This document shows, piece by piece, positions 15,552 through 21,431 of a stretch of DNA of 22,679 nt. The notes under the pieces are model-generated. The model saw nothing but the letters and a program-made list of their open reading frames with translations, searched no databases and was not told where the DNA came from. A program made the translations under genes and the position numbers. This DNA comes from an uncultured Bacilli bacterium (GTDB taxonomy: Bacteria > Bacillota_I > Bacilli_A > RF39 > UBA660). The stretch is from the NCBI GenBank assembly GCA_910586295.1, contig CAJUGE010000102.1, positions 1 to 22,679 of the forward strand, written 5' to 3'. The stretch's first letter is position 1, and every line of letters starts with the position of its first letter.

Positions 15552-15978
15552 TTTGCTTCTTCTCTTCTACTTTTTCTTTCATTTTGCTTACTTTCAAATC
15601 TTCTAATACTCTTGTTTTATATATTCTTGTATTCCAGTTTTCCCTTAGTTTCCTTATATTCTTTAGCAGATTTATTAAATCTCCTGTAATTAGCTTGTTG
15701 TTATATTTGTCAGAAAAACCTTTAATCGTTGCTATAAAGTCCAGCTTGTCCTTAATCTCCCTACGTTGCTGTCTTGTTTTCTTTAATCTACCAGCAACTT
15801 TAGTTAATTCAAAAGCATTCAAATTACTTAATTCAATCTCATGTAATAAATCATCTTGTTCTAATTCCTTTGTTCTTAGTTCGTTTTTTAGATCTGAATT
15901 TGTTCTTTCAATATTTGTGAAAAAATAATTCATTTCTTCTACGAATTTCTCTATTTCATCTATGTTATCAATTTGCAT
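15523..15978 (-). CDS. Coiled-coil phage protein
   Basis: Protein of 151 aa, almost entirely helical and charged: coiled coil over residues 10-80, then IKDKLDFIATIKGFSDKYNNKLITGDLINLLKNIRKL (about 74-110) and NWNTRIYKTRVLEDLK. The central segment looks like a conserved phage domain, but I know of no function. It follows the zinc-ribbon gene and overlaps paralogue 1 by 29 bases. Confidence 0.65.
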   Translation of the reverse strand: MQIDNIDEIEKFVEEMNYFFTNIERTNSDLKNELRTKELEQDDLLHEIELSNLNAFELTKVAGRLKKTRQQRREIKDKLDFIATIKGFSDKYNNKLITGDLINLLKNIRKLRENWNTRIYKTRVLEDLKVSKMKEKVEEKKQNDSSESEQN

Positions 15979-15980
15979 TG

Positions 15981-16265
15981 TTACACCTCTTCAAATTCTT
16001 TTAATAATGGTCTTAAACACTTATTGCATAATGCTAACTTTAATTCTCCTCTTTTTGTAACTGTATGCGGTATTGTTGCAATTCCACCAGTCATTTCTTG
16101 TCTCTTTTTTGTAATTATTATTTCAGCTCCACAATAGTCACATTTGTAATATTTATATAGCTTTTCCTTTTTGTAATTGACTACATTACCTCCATCTGGT
16201 GTTGGTTTCATTTTCGTATATATTGGAATTTCTATTCTACTTGATAATTCATAAAAATTATTCAT
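15981..16265 (-). CDS. Small zinc-ribbon-like protein
   Basis: Protein of 94 aa with CDYC (42-45) and CNKC (about 80-83), the two CxxC knuckles of a zinc ribbon, spaced by a beta-rich segment (AEIIITKKRQEMTGGIATIPHTVTK). Its ATG overlaps the end of the replication initiator by 8 bases, so it is probably produced with it. Function unknown. Confidence 0.7.
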   Translation of the reverse strand: MNNFYELSSRIEIPIYTKMKPTPDGGNVVNYKKEKLYKYYKCDYCGAEIIITKKRQEMTGGIATIPHTVTKRGELKLALCNKCLRPLLKEFEEV

Positions 16266-17197
16266 ATCCTACCTCGTTTTCGATCCTATAAATTGTGTCC
16301 ACATCATATTGAGTACTTAGTTCTGTTTGTTCTGTTGCTGTTATAATGCACTTTTTGAAATATGCCTTTGGTTTCTGTATTCTCGACTTGGTATTGGCTA
16401 TTGCAAATTGTTTTAGTGCATACATTATCTTTTTAGAATTAAGTTCTAGTGTTTTTTTCCTAGTTTTAGGATTTAAATACATCTCCCTTAATATTTCTGT
16501 TATTTCTAAGTTTAGACTAGGATCCAATACGTGTAGTTCACAATTTCTTATAATTCTTTCGAATTCCATCTCCTCCATCTCATCCATTTTCGTTTCTTCT
16601 ATTTCGACTGGTTTGTGATCAGAAGGATAGATAGATTTCATCTTATTTAATTTAATTTCATTTAATTTGATTTGATTTAATTTGCATCTTTTTGCATATA
16701 GTTTTTTGAGTTTTGCATTGCTCTTGTATTTCTTTTGCTTTGCATTTGCATTATTTTTGCATAAACCTTTTATACATTTGCATTTTTTTGTATCTTTTTC
16801 TTTTTCAGTTTCTTTACCCCACCTAGCATTCGCTGCCTGCCTTCTTTTATCTTTTAAGTTTTCATATTTTTGCATTCTTCTTAGAAAACTTTCAGACCAG
16901 AACATTCCATCCTTGGAAGTAAATAAACCATTTCCTCTTCCACTATCTCTGTATTCGTTGACACAATCATCTATAAATTTTTCTACATCTATGCTTGTAC
17001 CTGTTTGCATCTTTATAGCTCTATATGTAGTTTTGTCTAATGCTAATTTATAGGTTGATTCATTTCTTAACATTTCTAAAATTGCCCAGTATAAACCATA
17101 TCCGCTCTAGTCCATAATCACAACGCATAGATAATATTTTTGGATCCGTTAAGGCATTAGAGTCATGACTAAAATAATAAGCGTCTTTATTTGCCAT
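16258..17197 (-). CDS. Phage replisome organizer / replication initiator, joined by +1 shift at CGG
   Basis: Frame 0 starts at 17197 (MANKDAYYFSHDSNALTDPKI) and codes 31 residues before CGG. Skipping the C continues GYGLYWAILEMLRNESTYKL and on to 16258, giving about 312 aa. The N-terminal 130 residues then match the phage replisome organizer domain (DSNALTDPKIL, GLEGYGLYWAILEML, FWSESFLRRMQ), a winged-helix origin binder. Without the shift, frame 0 ends 14 codons later and the remainder would lack the first helices. The middle (about 145-175) is Lys/Asn/Cys-rich and encoded by repeated TTTGCAT DNA, which may be the origin. The C-terminal part is helical and may recruit helicase loader. AAGGAGG lies 12 bases before the ATG, a rather long distance. 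Confidence 0.85.
16637..16875. repeat. Iteron-like TTTGCAT cluster, candidate origin inside the initiator gene
   Basis: TTTGCAT occurs at 16681, 16691, 16712, 16739, 16745, 16756 and 16777 (plus strand), seven times in about 100 bases, with further copies at 16869 and 17004. Next to it (16637-16680) is a pure A/T-type run of repeated ATTTAATTT words that could unwind easily. Repeats plus an AT-rich stretch inside the initiator gene are the usual layout of a lambda-like phage origin. The protein segment encoded here is low in complexity, suggesting DNA-level constraint. Confidence 0.6.
17102..17104 (-). other. Putative +1 recoding site (CGG) in the replication initiator
   Basis: Zero-frame codons read GGA CUA GAG CGG AUA. 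Dropping the C gives GAG GGA UAU GGU UUA, restoring the conserved GLEGYGLYW motif. The glycine decoded here is a conserved family position, again pointing to CGGN being read as Gly. Confidence 0.78.
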
Positions 17198-17229
17198 GCT
17201 TTTTATATTCCTCCTTCCTTTGTAGATTC

Positions 17230-17258
17230 TTGACAATAAAACATATATTTGATAAAAT
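17230..17258 (+). promoter_or_regulatory. Consensus-like rightward promoter, antisense to the early genes
   Basis: TTGACA (17230-17235), a 17-base spacer and TAAAAT (17253-17258) on the plus strand in the gap before the initiator gene. It would transcribe towards 17299-17610 in the antisense direction. The gap (17198-17298) otherwise holds the initiator's ribosome site and a weak CTCTA/TAGAG hairpin. Such matches can arise by chance in AT-rich DNA. Confidence 0.35.
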
Positions 17259-17298
17259 AAATATATGGGTATTTCTTAAATGCTCTAAAGAGTAGAGT

Positions 17299-17610
17299 TT
17301 ATGTATCTTGGTCGGTATGCAAATTCTTCTCTTTTTTATTTTGTATAATTCCTCCAGTTATTTGCTCTAATGTTTCTGCAGTAATTTCTACAATTGCTTT
17401 CAATATGTTCTGTTGATTATTATTCATGTTAGATTCTGCTATATATCTTATTGTTTGTAAATCATCTATACGATCTACTCTTTCTTGTATTAACTGATTT
17501 TCTAATTCTTTAACACGATCTTCTAAATAAACTAATCTTACTCCTTGCCTAGAGATTATCTTTCCATATTTGTTATCTAGCTCTATGTCATTATTTGAAT
17601 GTTTACCCAT
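17299..17610 (-). CDS. Small coiled-coil phage protein
   Basis: Protein of 103 aa with a heptad-rich stretch (VRLVYLEDRVKELENQLIQERVDRI, about 24-48) and an amphipathic C-terminal half. Not recognised. AAAGGAGG lies in the end of the upstream 53-aa zinc-knuckle gene, whose stop overlaps this start by 8 bases. Confidence 0.6.
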   Translation of the reverse strand: MGKHSNNDIELDNKYGKIISRQGVRLVYLEDRVKELENQLIQERVDRIDDLQTIRYIAESNMNNNQQNILKAIVEITAETLEQITGGIIQNKKEKNLHTDQDT

Positions 17611-17764
17611 GTATTTGTTCCTCCTTTAACATCACACTTTCTGTTATCCTTCTTGGAATTACTACTGTTCTATTGCATTCATCACAACATCTGCCATTAT
17701 TTACAGGTTGTGCATTATTTCCATAGCCTTCATAGTGTTTTCCACAGATACTACATTTCTCCAT
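17603..17764 (-). CDS. Small zinc-knuckle protein, 53 aa
   Basis: Begins MEKCSICGKHYEGYGNNAQP and continues CCDECNR; the CxxC...CCxxC arrangement is a compact zinc ribbon of a kind common in phage and Firmicutes small proteins. A GGAGG site lies 8 bases before the ATG. Stop overlaps the next gene's start. Function unknown. Confidence 0.75.
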   Translation of the reverse strand: MEKCSICGKHYEGYGNNAQPVNNGRCCDECNRTVVIPRRITESVMLKEEQIHG

Positions 17765-17767
17765 TAT

Positions 17768-18115
17768 TTAATCCTCCAATTCTTTCCACATTTCAAGTAA
17801 ATGTTGCTTTGCATTTTTTAGATGTTGTTCAATTTCTGGCATATCCTCTTCTTTTATGTTATATATAACAGCGTGCCATTGTTCATATCCATGTCTTTGT
17901 AGTGCATGGTGTAATTTTAATGTGTATGTACCATAGCGTTTGCTTTCTGGATCATCATTAAAATCTATGTCAAATCTAAATAGTAGATTATAATCAAAAT
18001 CATAGTCTAATCCTTCCGATTCCTTAAATTCTTTCCAGCTCTCATGTTCTGATGTTCTTTTTGTTTCCCAGCATTCGCAATAATAACTATGTTCTGTTTT
18101 TTTAAGCTGTAACAT
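17768..18115 (-). CDS. Uncharacterised phage protein
   Basis: Protein of 115 aa, acidic, rich in aromatic residues (YDFDYNLLFRFDIDFNDD) with a helical C-terminus. It has three Cys/His near the N-terminus (HSYYCECW). No family recognised. Translation is preceded by AGGAGG lying within the 34-aa gene upstream. Confidence 0.6.
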   Translation of the reverse strand: MLQLKKTEHSYYCECWETKRTSEHESWKEFKESEGLDYDFDYNLLFRFDIDFNDDPESKRYGTYTLKLHHALQRHGYEQWHAVIYNIKEEDMPEIEQHLKNAKQHLLEMWKELED

Positions 18116-18206
18116 TTCTTTTCCTCCTTAACATCTTCATTTTATTTTTCATTATTGCTAATGTAATAATGTGCCAGTAATAACATTTATCTAATTTATT
18201 TGGCAT
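18102..18206 (-). CDS. Tiny basic protein, 34 aa
   Basis: Starts MPNKLDKCYYWHIITLAIMK and ends with a very basic tail (MKMLRRKR). It has an excellent ribosome site (GAGGAGG, 7 bases before the ATG) and fills the 75-base gap between two genes, overlapping both. A short hydrophobic helix followed by a basic tail could associate with membrane. Function unknown; the ribosome site is the main evidence. Confidence 0.5.
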   Translation of the reverse strand: MPNKLDKCYYWHIITLAIMKNKMKMLRRKRNVTA

Positions 18207-18502
18207 TTGATTTCCTCCTCTTCTTTTGAAGCAACTAATTTTTTTACATCTTCTAGCAAGTAATCCAAATCTTGTTCTGCAGTTGATTCCATTAGATTTA
18301 TTTTTTCTTTTATGATGTATGCAAGCCTTTTTTCTTCTTCTCCATCCTCTTCTAAAAAGGTATATACTCTTACATCTAATTCCATATTGTTATATTTTTT
18401 TATTGATTTTGTAACCTCTGCTTTTGTCCAATACTTATCAATTTTGCTTAATAAACCATATAAGTTTGTTATTTTTTCTAAAATACTATTTTTTAATTCC
18501 AT
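18191..18502 (-). CDS. Uncharacterised acidic phage protein
   Basis: Protein of 103 aa, helical and charged, with no recognised family. The middle (MELDVRVYTFLEEDGEEEKRLAYIIKEKI) looks beta-alpha. GGAGG lies upstream of the ATG. Part of the early leftward set. Confidence 0.6.
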   Translation of the reverse strand: MELKNSILEKITNLYGLLSKIDKYWTKAEVTKSIKKYNNMELDVRVYTFLEEDGEEEKRLAYIIKEKINLMESTAEQDLDYLLEDVKKLVASKEEEEIKCQIN

Positions 18503-18526
18503 TTTTGTTCTCCTCCATTTACTTTT

Positions 18527-18754
18527 CTATTTCTTTCTATCAATCTTTTCATCTTCAGTTACTTCATAGATTGTTTCTATAATTAAAATGATGCATAAAG
18601 CTAATAATGGTATTAAATATTCTCCACCAACTGCTTCGTAACCTCTTACTGCAGTTGCATATTTTATTGCCATTGGTGTTAATATAATTGTTGCTATAAT
18701 TACTAATAATTCTAAAATTCTAACAATTAGTTTCTTTTTGTTAATTTTTCTCAT
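18527..18754 (-). CDS. Small membrane protein, two TM helices
   Basis: Protein of 75 aa. Basic N-terminus, first membrane segment LIVRILELLVIIATIILTPMAI (about 9-30), short loop with Gly, second segment YLIPLLALCIILIIETIY (about 46-63), polar C-terminus. No family recognised. In the first genes of the lytic operon, membrane proteins of this sort sometimes act in superinfection exclusion, but nothing here shows that. Confidence 0.6.
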   Translation of the reverse strand: MRKINKKKLIVRILELLVIIATIILTPMAIKYATAVRGYEAVGGEYLIPLLALCIILIIETIYEVTEDEKIDRKK

Positions 18755-19001
18755 TCTTTTTCTCTCCTTCCACTAGAATTTGTTTCAATAAATTTAACTT
18801 TGTTTCTGCTTGAATTCGCTTTTCTTTTTCCTGCTCGTATAATTCTCTACTTACAGAATTTCCTCCAACTTTTATCTTGTATCTTCCTCCTGCAGTTTTT
18901 TTGAATTCAACTTCGTGATCTTCAATCATTTGTTGTGCTACTTCATATCCTATCTTTTTTCTTCGCATAAACTCATTCAAACTGATCCATTCTTCTTCCA
19001 T
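18741..19001 (-). CDS. Excisionase/helix-turn-helix-like DNA-binding protein
   Basis: Protein of 86 aa. Residues 1-45 (EEEWISLNEFMRRKKIGYEVAQQMIE, then VEFKKTAGGRYKIKVG) have the winged-helix pattern of excisionase-like proteins, with the beta hairpin RYKIKV; residues 55-85 are a coiled coil. Start at 19001 because AAGGAGGGAG lies just upstream; an earlier ATG at 19037 has no site and would lie in the repeated element. Position near the immunity region suits a directionality or early regulator, but it is far from a typical xis location. Confidence 0.65.
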   Translation of the reverse strand: MEEEWISLNEFMRRKKIGYEVAQQMIEDHEVEFKKTAGGRYKIKVGGNSVSRELYEQEKEKRIQAETKLNLLKQILVEGEKKNEKN

Positions 19002-19053
19002 TCTCTCCCTCCTTGAATAATGTGTGTCGTTCCGCATTTTTTAATTTTTTCAT
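18973..19053 (-). CDS. Possible 26-aa leader peptide
   Basis: Starts MKKLKNAERHTLFKEGENGR and ends at TGA 18973, overlapping the start of the next gene. GAAAGGAG lies 5 bases before the ATG, in the duplicated operator/leader segment. Half of it is encoded by the 19-bp repeat. It could be a true tiny protein, a coupled leader, or the remnant of a gene whose 5' part was copied from the cro leader. Confidence 0.45.
   Translation of the reverse strand: MKKLKNAERHTLFKEGENGRRMDQFE
19018..19036 (-). repeat. 19-bp inverted repeat, left copy
   Basis: TGCGGAACGACACACATTA on the minus strand. The identical sequence occurs on the plus strand at 20125-20143. The two copies flank cro and repressor as a perfect inverted pair 1.1 kb apart. 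Each lies in the 5' leader of a gene transcribed away from the regulators (HTH gene leftward, integrase rightward). Confidence 0.85.
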
Positions 19054-19058
19054 TGTTT

Positions 19059-19091
19059 CTCCTTTCTTTTACTGAATTTTATTCAGTTTTT
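19059..19091. repeat. 33-bp direct repeat, copy 2 (operator plus leader)
   Basis: Identical over 33 bases to 19303-19335. It contains the ACTGAATTTTATTCAGT dyad (19071-19087) and the GAAAGGAG ribosome site for the gene starting at 19053. It overlaps the stop codon of the Cro-like gene. Unlike copy 1, no -10/-35 pair lies upstream. Confidence 0.9.
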
Positions 19092-19294
19092 TCTTCAAAA
19101 AAATAACTGTAAATGTCCTTTTCTGGTATTTCTAATACCATCGCTGCCTTTTTAATTTCTTCTGTGTCAAAAAAAGATGTACCCTTAAATTTGCCACTAA
19201 GAGTTGGAGCTGACATTCCTATCAAACTAGCAAATTCCTTTTCTGAGTAGTTTTTTTCTTTTATCCTTCCTCTTAATTTAGAATAATCTGGCAT
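19079..19294 (-). CDS. Cro-like HTH regulator
   Basis: Protein of 71 aa with a Cro/C1-type helix-turn-helix: KNYSEKEFASLIGMSAPTLSGKFKG (about 14-38), then a conserved EIKKAAMVLEIPEKDI and terminal DIYSYFFEE. First gene of the leftward lytic transcript, opposite the repressor, with GGAGG upstream. It would bind the shared operators and turn off the repressor promoter. Its 3' end overlaps operator copy 2, so it or the repressor could act on the next gene too. Confidence 0.88.
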   Translation of the reverse strand: MPDYSKLRGRIKEKNYSEKEFASLIGMSAPTLSGKFKGTSFFDTEEIKKAAMVLEIPEKDIYSYFFEEKTE

Positions 19295-19302
19295 TTAATT
19301 TC

Positions 19303-19335
19303 CTCCTTTCTTTTACTGAATTTTATTCAGTTTTT
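19303..19335. repeat. 33-bp direct repeat, copy 1 (operator plus leader)
   Basis: Same 33 bases as at 19059-19091, here between the leftward promoter and the Cro-like gene. It includes the operator dyad (19315-19331) and the gene's ribosome site. Confidence 0.9.
19315..19331. promoter_or_regulatory. Operator dyad ACTGAA-TTTTA-TTCAGT
   Basis: Perfect 6-bp half-sites at the start of the leftward transcript, placed just after the -10 box, so a bound repressor would block initiation or early elongation. An identical copy is at 19071-19087 and a 14/17 match at 19376-19392. Confidence 0.8.
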
Positions 19336-19338
19336 ATT

Positions 19339-19367
19339 ATAATATACTAACGTTTTTATTTTGTCAA
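19339..19367 (-). promoter_or_regulatory. Leftward early promoter
   Basis: TTGACA (19367-19362), 17-base spacer, TATTAT (19344-19339) on the minus strand; start expected near 19332, at the edge of the operator. Consensus -35 and optimal spacing make it strong. It drives the Cro-like gene and the lytic set. Confidence 0.85.
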
Positions 19368-19375
19368 TACATTTT

Positions 19376-19392
19376 TTTGAATTTTTTTCAGT
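19376..19392. promoter_or_regulatory. Degenerate operator between the divergent promoters
   Basis: TTTGAATTTTTTTCAGT matches 14 of 17 positions of the perfect operator and keeps the TGAA/TTCAGT core. It lies between the -35 boxes of the leftward and rightward promoters, a position from which a bound regulator could affect either. Confidence 0.6.
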
Positions 19393-19417
19393 TTTTTTTG
19401 CTTTTGTTAAAATTTTA

Positions 19418-19446
19418 TTGACTTTTATTAAGTTTTTCTTTATAAT
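19418..19446 (+). promoter_or_regulatory. Repressor promoter
   Basis: TTGACT (19418-19423), 17-base spacer, TATAAT (19441-19446). The start would fall only about 10 bases before the AGGAGG site, so the repressor mRNA has a very short leader. Confidence 0.85.
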
Positions 19447-19471
19447 ATATTTATTATAGGAGGTGTCCACT

Positions 19472-20089
19472 TTGGGAGATACGTTTGCTGATAGATTAAA
19501 AAAAGTATTAGAAATAAGAAATATGAAACAAGTAGAATTATGTGAAAAGACTAAATTGAGTAGTGGTCTAATAAATAAATACCTAAAAGGGAAAGCATTT
19601 GCTAGACAAGATAAACTATCAATACTTGCTAATGCATTAGATACTAATGAAGTATGGTTGATGGGTTATGACGTACCAATGGATAAAAACTATGGAAAGT
19701 CAAAACTTACAGAAATAAAAGTTATAAATCTTTCTACTAATGAAGTTGTTCAAACAGTTCCTTTTTCATATAGAACAGATATCGCTGAAGATAATCCAAA
19801 AAACTATTTTGCAATATATGCTTCAGATAGTTCTATGGCTCCGCTTCTTGATGTAGGAGACATCGCAATAATAAAAAAATGCGATAAATTTATAAATATG
19901 AAAACCCATTTATTAAAAATTAAAAATGGGAATCCAATCATAAGAAAAATAATCCAAACAGATGATGGGAAAATAGAATTGCACGCAATGAATATGTATA
20001 ACTTCCCTATTCAAAAAGATTTACACTTAGAAGATATTGAAATCTTAGGAGAAGTTGTGCGAGTAGAAAATAATAGTGCATTTAAATAA
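19472..20089 (+). CDS. CI/LexA-type phage repressor (HTH + S24 peptidase)
   Basis: Protein of 205 aa. HTH domain at about 4-60 (LEIRNMKQVELCEKTKLSSGLINKYLKG), linker, then an S24 domain: YASDSSMAPLLDVGDIAII with the Ser nucleophile in DSSMAP, and the general-base Lys probably in PIIRKI. Such repressors cleave themselves on RecA activation, linking induction to DNA damage. No clear Ala-Gly cleavage site is visible in the linker. The start is a TTG at 19472, 8 bases after AGGAGG; the GTG at 19463 overlaps that site and cannot be used with it. Transcribed opposite to the lytic genes. Confidence 0.9.
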   Translation: MGDTFADRLKKVLEIRNMKQVELCEKTKLSSGLINKYLKGKAFARQDKLSILANALDTNEVWLMGYDVPMDKNYGKSKLTEIKVINLSTNEVVQTVPFSYRTDIAEDNPKNYFAIYASDSSMAPLLDVGDIAIIKKCDKFINMKTHLLKIKNGNPIIRKIIQTDDGKIELHAMNMYNFPIQKDLHLEDIEILGEVVRVENNSAFK

Positions 20090-20124
20090 TAGAAAATAAA
20101 AAAAGGATAATGTGTTTCATTTTT

Positions 20125-20143
20125 TGCGGAACGACACACATTA
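20125..20143 (+). repeat. 19-bp inverted repeat, right copy
   Basis: TGCGGAACGACACACATTA, identical in inverted orientation to 19036-19018. It lies in the 157-base gap between repressor and integrase. ACACATTA at its end also pairs with TAATGTGT at 20108-20115, giving a local hairpin. A further inverted pair, CACTTGAAA (20158) and TTTCAAGTG (20203), lies in the same gap. No promoter for the integrase is obvious. Confidence 0.85.
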
Positions 20144-20246
20144 CCCAAGACATAACCACTTGAAAGTGATTACTTTTTTATTATATATAAAAGGCTTTCA
20201 TTTTTCAAGTGTTTTCAAAAAAATATTTGAAGAATGGAGGCTTTTT

Positions 20247-21404
20247 ATGGCTGTAAAAACTAACTGCATCAAAAATGGTGTTCCATATTATAGAATACAT
20301 CGAAAGATTAATGGAAAATATGAAGATTTTTATGGAAAGAATAAATCTGATGCAGAAGATCTATACTACGAAAGAAAAAAGCAAGCCGAAATTGGTGTAA
20401 TTCAAAACAAGGATGTTACTACAAAAATATTATTACATAAGTGGCTCTTTTCAGTTAAGATTCATGATATAAAAGACACAACATTAGAAACTTACGAAGG
20501 AACATATAGAAATCATATAAAACCCTTCTCTTTTTCTGATATTCCTATAAAGAAGATCTCTAGCATCATAGTTCAAGATTATTATAATACTCTTTTCAAA
20601 AAAGGAAGATCTACCGACACCATTGAAGATGTACACAAATTACTGCATCAATTTTTTATATACTGTGAAAAGGAAGGCTACATTGGAAAAAATCCTTGTA
20701 CGAAAGGTTTAGTTACTATTCCTAAAAATAAAGATGTGGATGTAGATGCAATTATCGAAAGTAAAAAGGTTCCATTCAATTATTTTAGGGAAGATGAAAT
20801 TCCAATATTAAGAGAAGCATTTGTTGGTAACAAATATGAAAAAGTTGTCGATTTTGCTCTAGGAACAGGAATGCGTGAAGGAGAAATTGTTGGATTAAAA
20901 AAGACTCATCTTAATTTTGAAAAAAAAGAAATCTATGTTAAAAACAATACAACTCGTGCAGCAGTATTTAATGATGATGGAGAAAAAACAGGATATAAAA
21001 CTAAAGATGGAACACCTAAAACGGAAAGTAGTATTGATATTATACCTATGTCTGATTATATTTATACCTTATTAAAGAGCCTTCCTGATGATCCTAACTC
21101 TGAATATGTATTTACTGCTAATGGCCATCAAATAGATAAAAAAGATCTTGAAAAGGTATGGAGAAAAACATTATTAGCACTAATAGAAAAATTAGCAGAA
21201 AAAAATATAGATTTTGTATATAGGAAATTTCACGATTTAAGGCATACATTTGCAGTATTATTATTATTAAAGGGAACAGACTTATATACGATCATGAAAC
21301 TATTGAGACATAAAAAAATTGCATCTACAGAAATATATCTTGCAGTATTACCTGAAGCAAAAGACGACTGTGTTAATAAATTAAACGATATCTTTCAAAA
21401 CTAA
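20247..21404 (+). CDS. int: Tyrosine recombinase phage integrase
   Basis: Protein of 385 aa that would integrate and excise the prophage. An N-terminal AP2/arm-binding-like region (1-55), a SAM-like core-binding domain (about 60-160) and a catalytic domain follow. Catalytic residues visible: R210 (GTGMREGE), H329 and R332 (HDLRHTFA), H355 (LLRHKKIAST) and the nucleophile Y364 (TEIYLAV). Start at 20247 because GGAGG lies 6 bases upstream; the frame is open to 20112 but that part covers the 19-bp repeat and lacks a site. It is the last phage gene and is followed at once by the tuf terminator. Confidence 0.95.
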   Translation: MAVKTNCIKNGVPYYRIHRKINGKYEDFYGKNKSDAEDLYYERKKQAEIGVIQNKDVTTKILLHKWLFSVKIHDIKDTTLETYEGTYRNHIKPFSFSDIPIKKISSIIVQDYYNTLFKKGRSTDTIEDVHKLLHQFFIYCEKEGYIGKNPCTKGLVTIPKNKDVDVDAIIESKKVPFNYFREDEIPILREAFVGNKYEKVVDFALGTGMREGEIVGLKKTHLNFEKKEIYVKNNTTRAAVFNDDGEKTGYKTKDGTPKTESSIDIIPMSDYIYTLLKSLPDDPNSEYVFTANGHQIDKKDLEKVWRKTLLALIEKLAEKNIDFVYRKFHDLRHTFAVLLLLKGTDLYTIMKLLRHKKIASTEIYLAVLPEAKDDCVNKLNDIFQN

Positions 21405-21425
21405 AGTGGGAAATAAGTGGGAAAT
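21404..21425. repeat. 11-bp tandem repeat after int, candidate att region
   Basis: AAGTGGGAAAT occurs twice in tandem directly after the integrase stop. The prophage end (attR) should lie between here and the tuf 3' end, since the int gene is phage and the terminator belongs to tuf. The core cannot be defined without the left end. Confidence 0.35.
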
Positions 21426-21431
21426 AACAAA

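Larger units (their letters stand above)
3510..19847 (-). repeat. Twelve dispersed GAAGCGG (Chi-like) motifs
   Basis: CCGCTTC on the plus strand (GAAGCGG on the minus) begins at 3510, 6232, 6859, 7346, 8876, 10092, 11246, 12081, 12874, 13260, 14448 and 19841. None was seen in the opposite orientation. They fall in different reading frames (GAA GCG GAN, AGA AGC GGA), one is intergenic (8876), and the last is in the plus-strand repressor yet keeps the same DNA orientation. GAAGCGG is the known Chi sequence of Staphylococcus aureus. Confidence 0.75.

Noticed and set aside
3295..17197. All four frame breaks as sequencing or assembly errors, or random prophage decay.
   Set aside because: Not excluded, but independent errors would not be expected to create an extra C before GG with a zero-frame CGG each time while every other gene stays intact and free of in-frame CGG.
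19002..19037. Upstream ATG at 19037 for the HTH gene, which would put CGG as codon 2.
   Set aside because: No ribosome site; the ATG at 19001 has a strong one. The extension lies in the 19-bp repeat and is not protein-like.
20112..20246. N-terminal extension of integrase, which would also contain an in-frame CGG.
   Set aside because: The GGAGG site is placed for 20247, the extension is hydrophobic filler over the 19-bp repeat and hairpins, and integrases of this family start at the arm-binding domain.
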